A stretch of DNA of 64,000 nucleotides, from contig VWZF01002630.1 of assembly GCA_013396755.1 (NCBI GenBank), forward strand, positions 372,001 through 436,000, read 5' to 3'. The position numbers and the translations under genes are program-made. This document shows, piece by piece, positions 13,195 to 25,263 of this stretch; position 1 is the stretch's first letter, and each line of letters opens with the position of its first letter. The stretch comes from Sclerurus mexicanus. Taxonomy: Eukaryota > Chordata > Aves > Passeriformes > Furnariidae. The notes under the pieces are model-generated. The model saw only the letters and a list, made by a program, of their open reading frames with translations. It did no database searches and was not told the DNA's origin.

Positions 13195-16100
13195 TTAGTA
13201 GTTTCCCTATATACTCCCATCTGCTGCCTCTTACCATGGCAAGCCCTGAACATTACCCCTGAATCAGAATCCTGTTTTCCTACGAGGCCAAAATAATAAA
13301 GAACTATTACATGGCAGGCCAAGGGTGATCTGTTTGTCAGGAGCTGGTTGCTCAGTCCCTGAGATCCTTGCAGCTATTTTGTAGTGGTGCTGAACCATCA
13401 CAACTTTGATAGCAATGGACCTTGGCATTAAGGCTCTGCTTAATTATAAAGCTTTCTCCCTTTGGGTTTCCTGTATCCCCTTTAGATATTATCCAGCTTC
13501 TTCACTCCCTTCTAGGTCAGGGAGTACACACATGTTCCCTCCTCATGTAAATTCCTGTTCCAAGAGCAGGTGACCACCTTGGATCCACACTGACAGGGTG
13601 TGGTGTAGTGTTAATTTTATTGCTTTTTCTCCTCTGGGCATAATTTTTTCTTCAGTCATAGTAGGGGTTTAAATTTTGCAATTTAAAATGCTGTCCTAAA
13701 AGTTACCCTGCTATTCTACAGCTTGGTAATCTATAGCATTATGGGCTATGATGCTATTTAGATATTTAGGACTAGACTCCTGATCCTCAGAGCTGAATTT
13801 ATACTGTGTCCTGCTCTAGCAGTCTTGACCTACCAAATCAGCTTTCCGGGCTGGGAAGTTCAGACAGTTGTGGGGTTACAAATGGTTTATGCCCAAATAC
13901 TGCCCCTACGGCCAATTTGACACAAATGGCCTAAGTCATATTCTTCTGCAGACCAAACATTCATTTGGTTCTGCTTATTGGGAACAGAACAGACCTGACC
14001 ATAAATCCAGGTGCATTATACGTCCAGCTAAACAGACTGAGCTTTATAATGGCTTTTAACTGCTTAACGTTGTGTTGCTTTTGGAGACACAGCAGCAACG
14101 GAAGTAACACAGGCGATCAGTGCTGAATGGGTGGAATTTCAATGCTTGCACATTCTCTACAACTAGGACTTTCTCCCTGAGGAGTTTCTGGAATCCAACA
14201 AAAAATGCTTATCCTGGTTAATATTTGAAATGAAACACATCCTCCCTGCCCCAAGCTGACCCAGAATCTGTGATGAGGAACATCTTCTGCCTAGTGGCCA
14301 AGCTCACAGGGATGTTTGTCCCTGAGGAATCCAACATCCCTTTCATTTGTGCAAGGGAAATTAATTGTGTGCTAAATGTAAATTTGTCTTAGAGAAGCGC
14401 AGCTGGTAGCAGTGGCCTTCTCAAATGCATTCAGCTCTCCAAAGGCAGCTGATTCCAAACTACACACATTGGTTGCTATCTCGTACTGTGAGGATCTGTG
14501 CTCCAACTCTGCTGCAAAGACCATTTTTCCCTTAGGTACTTGCAGAGTGTGTGGGCAGCACTTAGCTGTGGTGTATAACAAGCAGGATTTGTCTATCGGC
14601 TCTGTGTCATTTTGGCAGCCCGGAAAGGATCATTCTTTGATATGGAACAGCCAAAGCTTTGCTGACTGATGATAACCTGCCTAAGCTGGGCACTTATGCA
14701 AAACTCATGCACACTTCAGCTGTGCCTCATTAGACCCTTTGTCTTCAAGTTTCTTGGCTCATGGATTGAATTTTGCTCTTGAAAGTAAATGTCCCCCTTA
14801 CATAATGGATAGAAAGCCACTGACATTTTGAAACAAAACCAGATATCTGAACAAAGGTGTGGCATTCCAGGTGCCCAAGGGTAGCAGAGACTGGCAGATA
14901 TATACAGGACCCAGCAGAGATTTTATACCTTTAGAAACCATTAGCTGAACACCAGGCAGCATGTCTTAGACGTGACTGAAGGCATTTTGGACGTGATGTT
15001 TTGCAGTTGGATATTCCTCTTTCTACCTCATGAGCCTTTTCAAAAGATATCAGAGTCTCTGTGAAAGGCCTTCTTGATTTCATGTCCACTAACTTGCTTC
15101 ACCCAAGGAGCAATGGCAAGGGCAAAATGGCAGTACAAGCAATGAATAACATCAGATCTTTGTGAAGGACTCAAATCTTTGAGTATCTTCAATTGCCATT
15201 AATATCAATGTCAATATAAGTTACTAAGTACCAGAAAGAGGCAAAATGCTCTCTGCCAGAACAAACACACATCAGAGAGATACCCCTGAAAGTAACAGGA
15301 GTGACTGCTGGGCTCCATATGCCCAGAAACGCTTCTCAAAGTCTCTGTCTTTGCCTGAACTGAGCTAATTGTAAAGAGCACATTTCACTGAGTAAGCTTG
15401 GCTGTGCTTTGGTCATGCCTCTCTCTTTTGCTTATGGTGGTGGTGTCCTTCTTTCTGTGAAATTAGAGATAGTACATTGCCCTGTCTTACCCAAATCGCT
15501 TTTACTCTCTGCTCCTGCTCTGTCAGTCATGGTGGCACTAACAATACTGGATTGCTGTCATGTTGCCTTTCCAGGTTTATTTCATAATATCAGGACTCCA
15601 GTTAACAGTTGTTAGAGCGCATAATGATGAGTTGCTCTTTCCACCCTTCTCTTTCACTCTAACTAATGCAGGAAGACTGTCCTAGCCCAGTGAAACATTG
15701 CTGAGCCTCACTGGCTCAATGAATTGAAAAAATAAGAACATTTCCAGGTTTTGGCATCAAATGTATCATTTTCAGTGTAATGGCATCCCTGCCATTAACT
15801 TAGCAAGAGAAGAGGGACCTGCTGGGAATAACTTTTCCATTTTCATTTTAATCAAGAAATCAGTAAATTAATATTAGCTCTATGAAATCAGCACAGCCTT
15901 TTTGTTTTCCCCAGCGAATATTTATTCAAGTTCTTGAACAAGTTCTTATCATTCACTTCATATGTTTTCCACAAATTTTGAGATTTGCTGCCAATAAGAT
16001 TTAACTAGAGTTTATAACAGTATGGTTTGAATGCCAGTTCCTGGGTATCTGTTACAGTAGTCAGAAATGTCCCGATCTGATTTATGTTGGGAATGATCCA

Positions 16101-18871
16101 GCTGAAGGGCACTAGTCAAACTCTATCATGCTGAAGGGAGAGGAAGGAAACACACCTGAGTGTGTGGTTAGGTCAGGCAGAATCCTGCTGGAGAAAAAGG
16201 GCTCCACAGAAGGTGGAAGACAGTCAGGGTTTTGGAAAGTGCAAGAAGGTGGCAGTTCAGATATTTTAATTTCAGAATTAAAATTAGACCATGGGATTTA
16301 GGAATTCTTGTGGGATCACAGTAGTGTCTCCACTGGCTCTGCCAAACTGCTGGCAGCCCTGCAATCTGAGAGCTAGGCTTATTCTTTTTTGGTTTTTCCC
16401 TTTTCCTTTTTTACTTTCACTTACCGTATTTCTCCTACACAACTTCGCCCTTCCCACCCACCATCTTGGCCTTGTCTTTTGAACATAAAATAAATTAAAA
16501 AAAAAAAGAAAAAATAGTAAGATTTAACCAAAATGGCACTTCTGTGATAACGTAATGAAACAACAGTGAAGAAAAAGGCAAGTGAAAACAATGTCTTAAA
16601 CATCCAACAGTGACATGATTTTGTCCCATTTCTGAGAGGTTGAGGCATCCAAGAATTCACCTGCCCTTTTCTAGCCCTGGGGTTTTATTGTTTGCTACTT
16701 TTATTGCTCTTTTCTCTTTTATCATGTTTCCTCATGTGGTCAATCTTATTTTGTTTTTAAGAAAAAAACTTGCAGTCTAAAGTAAGTGCAAGAACACAAA
16801 TTTCACAATATTTTTTTCTTTTCCCATAAATACCATCTTTAAATATACCTAAAAGAGTCTCTAGAGGGGTCATCTTATGCTACTGAAGCTGTTGCTAAAG
16901 AAATAGGGAATAAAAGATTTTGTAAAATGAAAGGTTTACACAATTTTCTAAACTACAAAGACTTCTAGTTGAGATAACTTTTTTTTGCATATTTAATAAA
17001 AGATTTAAATTCTTTTTAATTGTGATTGCTTGCCACTAGAGTTTGTCATTGCTTGCTAAAGTCTGTAAGGAAAAAAAGTCTCTGAAGTTTGTTTAGGAAT
17101 TTTTAGTGTTTTACTTGCTTTGGACATGTTATTAGCTTTGATATTTCATGCCCATTTATTCTATGAAAATTAGCATAACCATTTCCTACCAATAAAACAA
17201 AATAAAATAATAATTGTCTCTTTCTATTATTTTTCTTACTGTAGAAGTGAAATACAGGGCCCTGTTTTCATCTTTTACTTTCCCAGGCTTTTATAGTACA
17301 ATTGCAAAATTAGGTCTTTGTCCCATAAAATGTTTCCAGTCTTTCAACATTATTTGTCCCACATTTTTGGAGGAAAATCATGTGTTAATATGAGGTTTTT
17401 TTGAGACAAAATCTGAATGAAATATTTTATTTACTTAGTTTGGATATCTTGTAGCAGTCTGAAACATCTTTTCTGATTCAGAAAGATGATTATTTTTTTA
17501 CCCTAGGTAATGATCTTTAACAAAAAAAAATAAATTTACCAACTCTAAGTCTGAATGTTAAGCATACAAACACTGGGAAGAAGGACAGGCTTTCAGTCTG
17601 GTGCCTTCCATAACAGACTCATTCAAAAATAAAAACTAGAAAGAGATGCAAAGGTTGGCCTCAATCTGATCTAAATTCTTTTCCTGGAAGGGGAATAAAC
17701 CAGGTAGCTTTATCAGTCTTTCCTGTTGTGACTGTATTCTGTAGCACTGCCTTTGACTTGACAGGTTCTGGCAGGTGTTTTTTTCCCATCTAGGGTGAGA
17801 AGTTGCAGGGATTTAATACATGGGATGACTGTAGCCTGGAGCATTCTGAGGTGCACCTTTACTATGGCAACTGAAGGAGCAAATTTGCAGTGAAGCGTGT
17901 GGTGCCACTTGTGTGATACAGATACCACAAGCAGTTATCTCAGTGACTTGCCTAGGATGGTGAGGGATGCCCCGTGTGCTCCACTGGCAGGTAGGATGGA
18001 CACCCTCCTGCAAAATTCAAAGCTCCTCAGTTAATCTCACTGGAAAGCTGAGGAAAGCAGTCCTGCTTTTAGCTCTGGGGAAGAAAAAACCCCAACCTCC
18101 TACATGTACAACAATGCTCTTATAAATCTCAGGTATCCTCTTCAATCTGGGGGCCACCCACCTGCTGATGTCCATGTGCCTACTGTCCACATCTTTGACT
18201 TGTTTGACTTGCAAGGGGCAAATGTCTTGAGTTCATGCCAGATATGCAATACCCTGAGCAGAGCATGCATGAGCAGAGCCCCTCTGACCTGTGTAGACAG
18301 CCCTGGGCCTGTTGGACGTGCTCTCCAGAGCTCCTCAGCACGGGCTGGTCCCTGCTGTAGTGAACTCCATCAGCATGAACAAGAATTTCAATCTCAGACT
18401 CTCAGAAAAAGACCCATCTTTAAAATCTATAATGCAATTCACAGAGTCAATTTTTCATCTAGTTCTCCATGTCTGGGGTGAGCCAAGTTTTTAAGACTTG
18501 CAGTCTGGGGTTTTTCTACCTTTCTGTTTTGTTCGGTTCATTTTTTTTCTCCTCTTTGCTCTCTCAGATGATTAATGTGAGTCATTGACTGCTTTTTCTG
18601 CTTCTCTGATGATTTGATTGGCTTTGTAAGGCCAAAATGAACCCAGTCCCTTGTGGAAGTATTTGAAGACCTTTTCTAATTTAATTAACTCTAAACTAAA
18701 TACTTTGTAGGAGGAAGTTAGTGAAAAGTGGTTGGTGGGGAAGGAATTCCGCTCACTTAAGTTTGAGTTCACTGTGCCACCGCACTGATCCATTTCACAA
18801 ACACCCTGAGAGTGGCGGAGTCCAAGAGAGATGCAGGTTTATTTCTGAGACCAGTAAGGAACTATTTAGCT
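13195..18871. other. Unique non-coding DNA with a strongly AT-rich stretch
   Basis: No gene is recognised. Positions about 16730-17560 are very AT-rich, with many T and A runs and several AATAAA-like words, but no identifiable transcript. An A-rich simple tract occupies 16485-16514. The remaining sequence is ordinary unique DNA. Frames near 15409 and 16291 are short and have no family resemblance. Confidence 0.55.
16485..16514. repeat. A-rich simple repeat
   Basis: The run is almost all A, interrupted by T and G (AAAATAAATTAAAA, then A7, G, and more A). It may be an ordinary low-complexity tract. No retroposed sequence is recognised directly upstream on the + strand. Confidence 0.8.
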
Positions 18872-18950
18872 ATTTGAGGCATAGGACTAAAAGGAACCAT
18901 TTTGAGTCATGGAGTCCTGTCCTTTCCAGCAGAGGCAGCCATATAGTAGG
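18872..18950 (-). mobile_element. Possible old CR1/L3-like 3' tail, antisense
   Basis: The segment with AGGACTAAAAGGAACCATTT followed by GAGTCATGGAGTCCTGTCC resembles the reverse complement of amniote CR1/L3-type 3' ends, which have the pattern AGAAGGGACC-n-TCATCTAGTCCAGTCC. The match is short and the flanks are not diagnostic, so it could be chance. Confidence 0.3.
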
Positions 18951-20261
18951 TAGGTGTCCAAGAAATATTTGCAGAACAGCTGCTCTACCTGCCATCAAAG
19001 AACATGTCCTACTGCCCTTCACCCCACATCAGCGTCCTGGAGTGACAGATGAAAAAAAAGCCCCACAACTAATCTTCACAAGAGAAGACAGCAGGAGAGA
19101 CAGGTTGTCTCTCATGTCCTAGGTTTTCCAAGAGTAGAATGGCTGTTATGTAAAATTTCTAGGTGAGTCAATGAGACAGATCAGAAGGGACGACAAAGTT
19201 TAGCTGACATCAGGGAAAAATCTCTTGTAGTCTTACTCAAAGCAAAATAACCAAACCCATGCACCTGGCAAAATAGCCAATCTCCCTCCAGAGCAGAGAA
19301 TAAGCCTCAACCCTTCCCCCAGAGCTCTGTAGCTGTCTGCACAGACAACGTGACTGGTCTGCTGTGTTATTCAGTTCAGTGGTGGATGAAGAAGCTGAGC
19401 AGAGAGATCTGGATGTCATCACTCAGTTTCCAGAAGGAAACCTCCCATTTCAAACTTTTGCTCCTTCTCTGGGGAAAGACAAGGGGCTCTGCAGCATCCT
19501 GGGCTGGGACACTGCATGCCACTTTCATGCTGTTTGCTGAACCAAGGAAATGGGCAGCACAGGGATAAGTTTCCAGATCAGATGGCCCATTTTACTTCAG
19601 TAGAATTGAAAAATTTGCATTTAAATTTTTAGCTTTGGTTTAATCTTTAAAAGAAAAATCTCTCAGCCTCAAAAATGAGACCTCAAAAGGTTTTGTTTAA
19701 AAGAATCAAAGCATTGATAGACTCCTTGATTTCTTCATAACACCTCTCCAGAAAAAACTGTCTTCCACCTCACAGATTTTGGGTGCTTCCAGAATCCTTT
19801 TTTGCCCACCTTTGAACAGTATTCTTATGAGCATGAAATGCTCAAGAGTAACTGCTGAGCATCCAGTGAAGTCCTGTCCCTCCTCTCCAGCTGAACCTGT
19901 TACATCTACCAATGCAGGGAGCTCAAAGAAGCATCTCTTTAGTTTAAATTGCTCCCATCAAACCAATGCATCCTCTCCTGATCACTGGGAAGCCTTTGCT
20001 AAGCAAGTTCATTGTCTATTCATTTCCTGTGTGGTTCTGCCGTCGATCAACCCAGGAGATCTGAGTTTCAACCAGAATCATTCATGAAGGAGCAGTAAAA
20101 GTACTGGTGGATTAAAAGATGCCATGCTGTTTGTTGTTGTTTTAAATCTGATGTCTTTACAAAGGGGAAAACATTTCCAGGGATGAGTTTGTAGTGTTAA
20201 CAAAGATCTGAAGCAAGTGAACAGGAGAATGAAGGTGGGAGGAAGGTTTTGAAAGCACTTT
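18951..20261. other. Unique non-coding DNA
   Basis: Nothing recognised. A 133-codon open frame crosses 18721-19122 on the + strand but partly covers the possible repeat tail before this interval and reads as low-information sequence. Confidence 0.55.
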
Positions 20262-20286
20262 GGGGGGAGGGGGTGCGGGGGGAGGG
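20262..20286 (+). other. G-quadruplex-type G-run cluster
   Basis: There are four G runs in 25 bases: G6, A, G5, TGC, G6, A, G3. The loops are only 1-3 bases, which fits the usual intramolecular G-quadruplex pattern on the + strand. It lies in otherwise ordinary unique DNA with no CpG island or identified promoter nearby. The motif is plain in the sequence; that it folds or has a role is inference. Confidence 0.75.
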
Positions 20287-22934
20287 AAGTCAGCATGAAG
20301 TTGAAGTTAAAATGAGAGTGCAGTGAGAAAAGACACTCAGCTGTTTCCTTCCCTCCTTGCTCTTTCTTCTCTGATAAACATATGGATGGCAGAGTTGAAA
20401 CAGATTTAGAGTAGAAATGCAAATGAGGTTTACATGAAGCAGCATCTTGTCCATTGTTGCTGGAAGAACCTGGATCTCTCCCAAGTTCCCAGGCAGAGGT
20501 TTGCTAAGGTACAGCAGGAGCAGCAGGTGCCTCCGGGCTTCACACGCCCAGACCATCCGCTCACGCAGCAAGGGTTTTGCTGTGCCAGGTGGAAAGGATT
20601 AGAAAGTGGGAAAATGGGTCTAATCCAAACTTGTGCTTGGTGTGCTTTCGATTCTGGATGGCTTAGTGGCCCTTGAGGGTATGTGGCTGCTCACACATTG
20701 TGCTCAGCATCTCACAGAAAAAGGCTAATGTTGGCTAAAGCTTTGATGTTGCTCCATTAGCCTGTTCCTTGCCTTTCCTTGGACAGTCTGCCACACAAGC
20801 CAGGCATACAAAATATACATCAAGGAAGCTTCTTGCTATGATGCTCCACACCTAACCACTTCTCCCCCATAACTTTTGGTAGAATAATTCTAGTATCTGG
20901 GGATTTTTAATAGTCAGAATGGCATCTTTCTCAACTCTGTGTGCAATCTCAAAATCCTCTCAATATTTAATGTCTAACTGATGCTGACAGCCCCGAATAC
21001 ACACAAAAGGGCAGGAAGGACTGCCCTGTTTCACTGTGTTGTCTCATTTGAGAACAGGAATTGCACTGATGAGAAGTAATAAACGGCCAAAAGCTCTCCC
21101 TTCCCAACCTCTGGAAATCCATGGCAGCATCTGAATGAAGCATCCTGTCAAGGTGCTGAATTACCCTGAGCTAACTCCCTGACTATCCAGCACCTCCAGA
21201 GAGAAGCAAAATAAATTGCTTATTGGAAGCATTTCCATTGACTATACAGGAGCTTACAGTTAAGAGTAATTTGGTTGACTTGGATAAATGTGGGCTAATC
21301 TTCCCTCAAAACCTACTCTTGGCAACATCTTTTCCTTTCCAGGATGTCATATATCCATTCCCAATGTTCCTGTATCCATGCTTTTGAGTGAAGGAGACCA
21401 AAAACAGGGTGGTAAAGAAATAAGACTCAACAACTGAAACATTTTATTTTAGGGACTTGAAAACCATCAGATAAGCCCGGCTGTGTTTCCCCAAGCTGGA
21501 AATATTGTGAGCTTGATTGTGGCACAATGCTGCCTTCTCAGTGACTAAATATCCCATTAGTTTGGGATGTTAGGATGTGAGGGGGATGGCTGTTATCAAA
21601 ATGAAATATTATGGAACAGGTAGATCTCAGGATGAGCACTTAAAACTTCCATGTAACTGCGTGGCATTTCTTCTCGACACCCAGAAAGACTGGATTTAAT
21701 GATACACTTATCCATTGTGTGTTTGACCTCGTGCCTGGTCTCCCCAGGATGGCCCAAAACAATCAATGGCAGGACTTAAATTATCTCTAATAAGTTCATG
21801 GAAGAGAATCATTTACCAAGACCATTCTGTTGTATGCATTTGCACCATGGTTCCAATTGATTATTTATGCCAATTATTAACTATGAATACCGATTGGAGG
21901 GAAAATAATCTGTGTTTGTTCAACTTTGTGCTTTCTGACATTTTCAGATGATAACACCAGCAACCCCCTCTCTCCCTTATCCTTCTTTTACACTATTTAA
22001 TTGCTATGTTTCCCTCCTAAATTATCTGTGGTGAATTTCTTTCTCTACTTTTCACATACCAAAGTGGAAACTTAAAGTGGATGGAGAAAACAAAAAAACC
22101 AAACCCTTATTAATTATGACTCCAAGCAATTTCAACCAAGGATTGGGGGCTAGAAAGTAACTTGGGTGATTTGTGTGCAGATTAGGTGCAGCTTTTTATA
22201 CTCATAGACTTCTGAAGTAAACAATTTAAAACCAAAATCTTAACAAAAAACCCCACAGTATCATACAAATCTGGGAAATATAATTCTTATATTAAAAGGG
22301 TCCATCTGGGCTCTGATGAAAGCTGGCAATTAGCTTGTACTGCAAGAAATGGAAGGCAGACAACTAGTGGCACCTCAGTGGTTGTCTTTTCTGTTTCACT
22401 ACTATTGGAAAAAGATGTGAGTGCCATGACAGTGAGGGGAAAAAAAGCAAACCCTTTTTTCTGAAGAATAGCATGCTCAGCTCTTTAGCTGTGTGCCTAG
22501 CAGAGAGCAAGCTTGGTAGGAGAAGCGCCTGGTTAATTAAATCTTACTTTCTCGCTTTTATACAGTAATTACACCAATTATAAGTCAGATCCTAATGTTT
22601 TTCAAGGGGTGTTTCTGAGAGCTCAGCTCCTTGAGACTGACTTTATGAGAGGCATAAGGTGAAAAGAGTTGGCTTTGTTTCAGGATGCTCCATGGCTGCC
22701 AATTGCAAAGACACCTTCTCCAGTGGGTTTCCAGTGTAGAGAGGATGGACACCCAAGCGGAAAGGGAAATCAGAGGGTTGGTACACAGATTGGGTCTGTT
22801 AATGGCTTTTCATCTCTGTTCTGTGAAAGGCAAACCTAGAATTGGCTCCTACAATTCTTTTACCTGTAGGAACCTCTGGGACCTAGTGGCAGACTGTCCC
22901 ATGCAAGTCTCCTAAAAAGCTATAGTTTAGGGAG

Positions 22935-22966
22935 GTGATACTAATAATAAGTGATGCTAATAATAA
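22935..22966. repeat. 16-base tandem duplication
   Basis: GTGATACTAATAATAA is followed at once by GTGATGCTAATAATAA. These are two copies of a 16-mer with one mismatch, so it is a small local duplication. Confidence 0.9.
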
Positions 22967-25246
22967 ACCTTAGCTCTGCTGCCCCTGGGAGTATTTGGGA
23001 GGCAGCAAAGAGTGCTCAGCCCATGGAAGAATTATGGACTGTAAGGTAAAAGCTATGCAGTGATCTCAGTCCTCCTAAGGCTGTTACAGCAGGTGTGAAA
23101 AAGAGGCTTGTGTGTGTTCCCACCCTACACAAGGACCTTGTGCTGAAATTAAAAAAAAATACTGCTCAGGCAAGGGATTAAGCCTCTGCCAGCTTTCCTA
23201 GGCTGACAGCACTGCTGAAATGGGAAAAAACCCAAACATTATTCCTTATACCCCTTCAGTTTCCTATAGTCTTGCCTTGGCACTTCCTCTAGCAGTCCCA
23301 GCACAGACAAGGTTTCTCCTTCTCCTGCTCCCCTGGTCACTTCACTAAGCACTCTTCACTGAGAAACAGACTGTGAGAACACAGAGGTTGGGCATTACCA
23401 TTTCTCGGTAAGCTGAGTATTCCCAGATAGCTCAAAAATAGGAGCTACTCTGCCAGACTCCAGACCCTGACAATGCTTAGAAACACAGGCTGTACCTCTG
23501 AGAGCATCCAGGTACCATCGGTGACATGACCATCTGGAGCCATTAGGGATGACAGTGATTCCAGACCAGCAGAGAGAGCTCTTGATATATACTCATGGCT
23601 GAGGACACTCTGAAAGCACATCACAACCATTTCCATGGCAACTGGCTTTGATGGACTTCAGGGCAGTAGGAAACTAAAGAATAAGTTGACTTAGGGCAGA
23701 GGAAGAAAAACTGTGGTTATAAATATTGTGTAAGTGCATGTAGGTCATTTATCTGTGCTGGATGCATGTGGGAAGGTATTCACACATGTGAGCATAATAA
23801 GGTAGAACTTAACCTAATTCACTGCCCAGGATATTTGTCTCAGTCAGGACCCAGCTTTCGCTTGCTGCCAAACATTTGGGGCTTTATTTTCATTGGTGGC
23901 TGCTTCTTCACTGCTTCTATCACTTTAGGAAAATAAACTCTTAAAATCCACAAAAAACTCCACATGCCAGAGGTTTGCCCTGGCACCACATCTCAGCACA
24001 ACCTTGGATTCTTCTGTGGGTATCAACAGGGCAATTTGGCATAGTGATAAGCTTTGGGGAGTACAGCTCAGGGATGCACAGTCAGTGGGCTTGCAAAAGA
24101 ACAGGCCCCAAGGAAAGTATCTTTGTGAACCTGTAGCAAAATCTATGTACTAGCAGTGCATATATGTGCAAAGTGCTGGGAGAGGATTGCATTAATTTAT
24201 TTTCCCGTGAACGAAACATTCAAGTGGGAAAAGCAGTGCCACATGGCAAAAAACAGAGAGAGAGAGAAAAAGCGGGGATTAAGCACAACTTCTGTTCCAA
24301 AAGAGCTCTGGGTATACTGGTAGTTTAAGGCTAATTGGAGAGGGGTTGTGGTGGTCCCATCAGAGAAAGAGGAATGATTCAGTCACTCCTGCTGAGCGAA
24401 GTCAAATGCTTCCAGCTTATGAATTACGCTCCAAGAGACAGGATGTTTGGCCAGGCTTACTAGTTGCAGTGTGAGCATCAGGGAGCAAAGACAAACAGAG
24501 AAGCTTATTCCTCAAAGAAAGTGAGTTTTTCACATGCAGAGGTTTGAAAAACAGCTGTTCAGGACATAGAAGCTTGTTTCTTGCCTTGTCTTCTCCACTG
24601 ATATCAATCTAAATACCAAAGCTCGAGCATGAACACACTGAGCCATGTGCTGCCGTGAGCCAAATCTGTGTGCACACGCTGACTTGGAGGCTTAGAGTTA
24701 TCCTCTGGTGTGAGGAAAGAGATGTTTTTCTAACTAATCATTTAGAAATGAAAAAGTGGGCCAGAGACATAGAGCCTGTGAACCCTTACAGCACCTTAGA
24801 CACCTGGTTTTCATCAGGCAGGACATATGCTACTCACACGGGCTTGTTGGAGGCTCTCTCTGTCGGGGCTCATTAGCACCACTAAATCACAGCCACAGAC
24901 CCGCCGCCCTCCTCATACGGTCTCCTCTGACTCAGGATTTATCATTTCCATCCCCACCCCTTTCTGTTTGGCATTCTGGAGTTATTTATTTATATCAAGA
25001 GAGACAATGGCAGTGTTTCACAGGTGGTCGCAGTGGAATACTAAACAGGCAGCACCAGGTCCCACAGGTACCTCTGGATGTGGAGCTGATTTGTCCGATT
25101 CTACGTGACTGATATTAAATATCACCATATGGAGCTGAAGTCTTCCCCAGGAGTTTATCACTAATTCATCTAAGGGTGACTTTTGTTGTCAGTGTTAAAG
25201 TAATACTGGGCTTTTCTTTCTGTTTTCTGTGCTGCTACACTGTCTT

Positions 25247-25263
25247 CTTTTTTTTTTTTTTTT
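25247..25263. repeat. T homopolymer tract
   Basis: An uninterrupted T run of about 16-17 bases follows TGTCTTC. It could be the reverse complement of an old poly(A) tail, but I recognise no retroposed sequence to its right. Confidence 0.85.

Noticed and set aside
17936..17990. CAGTGACTTGCCTAGGATGG resembling the MIR core in antisense
   Set aside because: Only about a dozen bases agree, and the remainder of the SINE is not recognisable.
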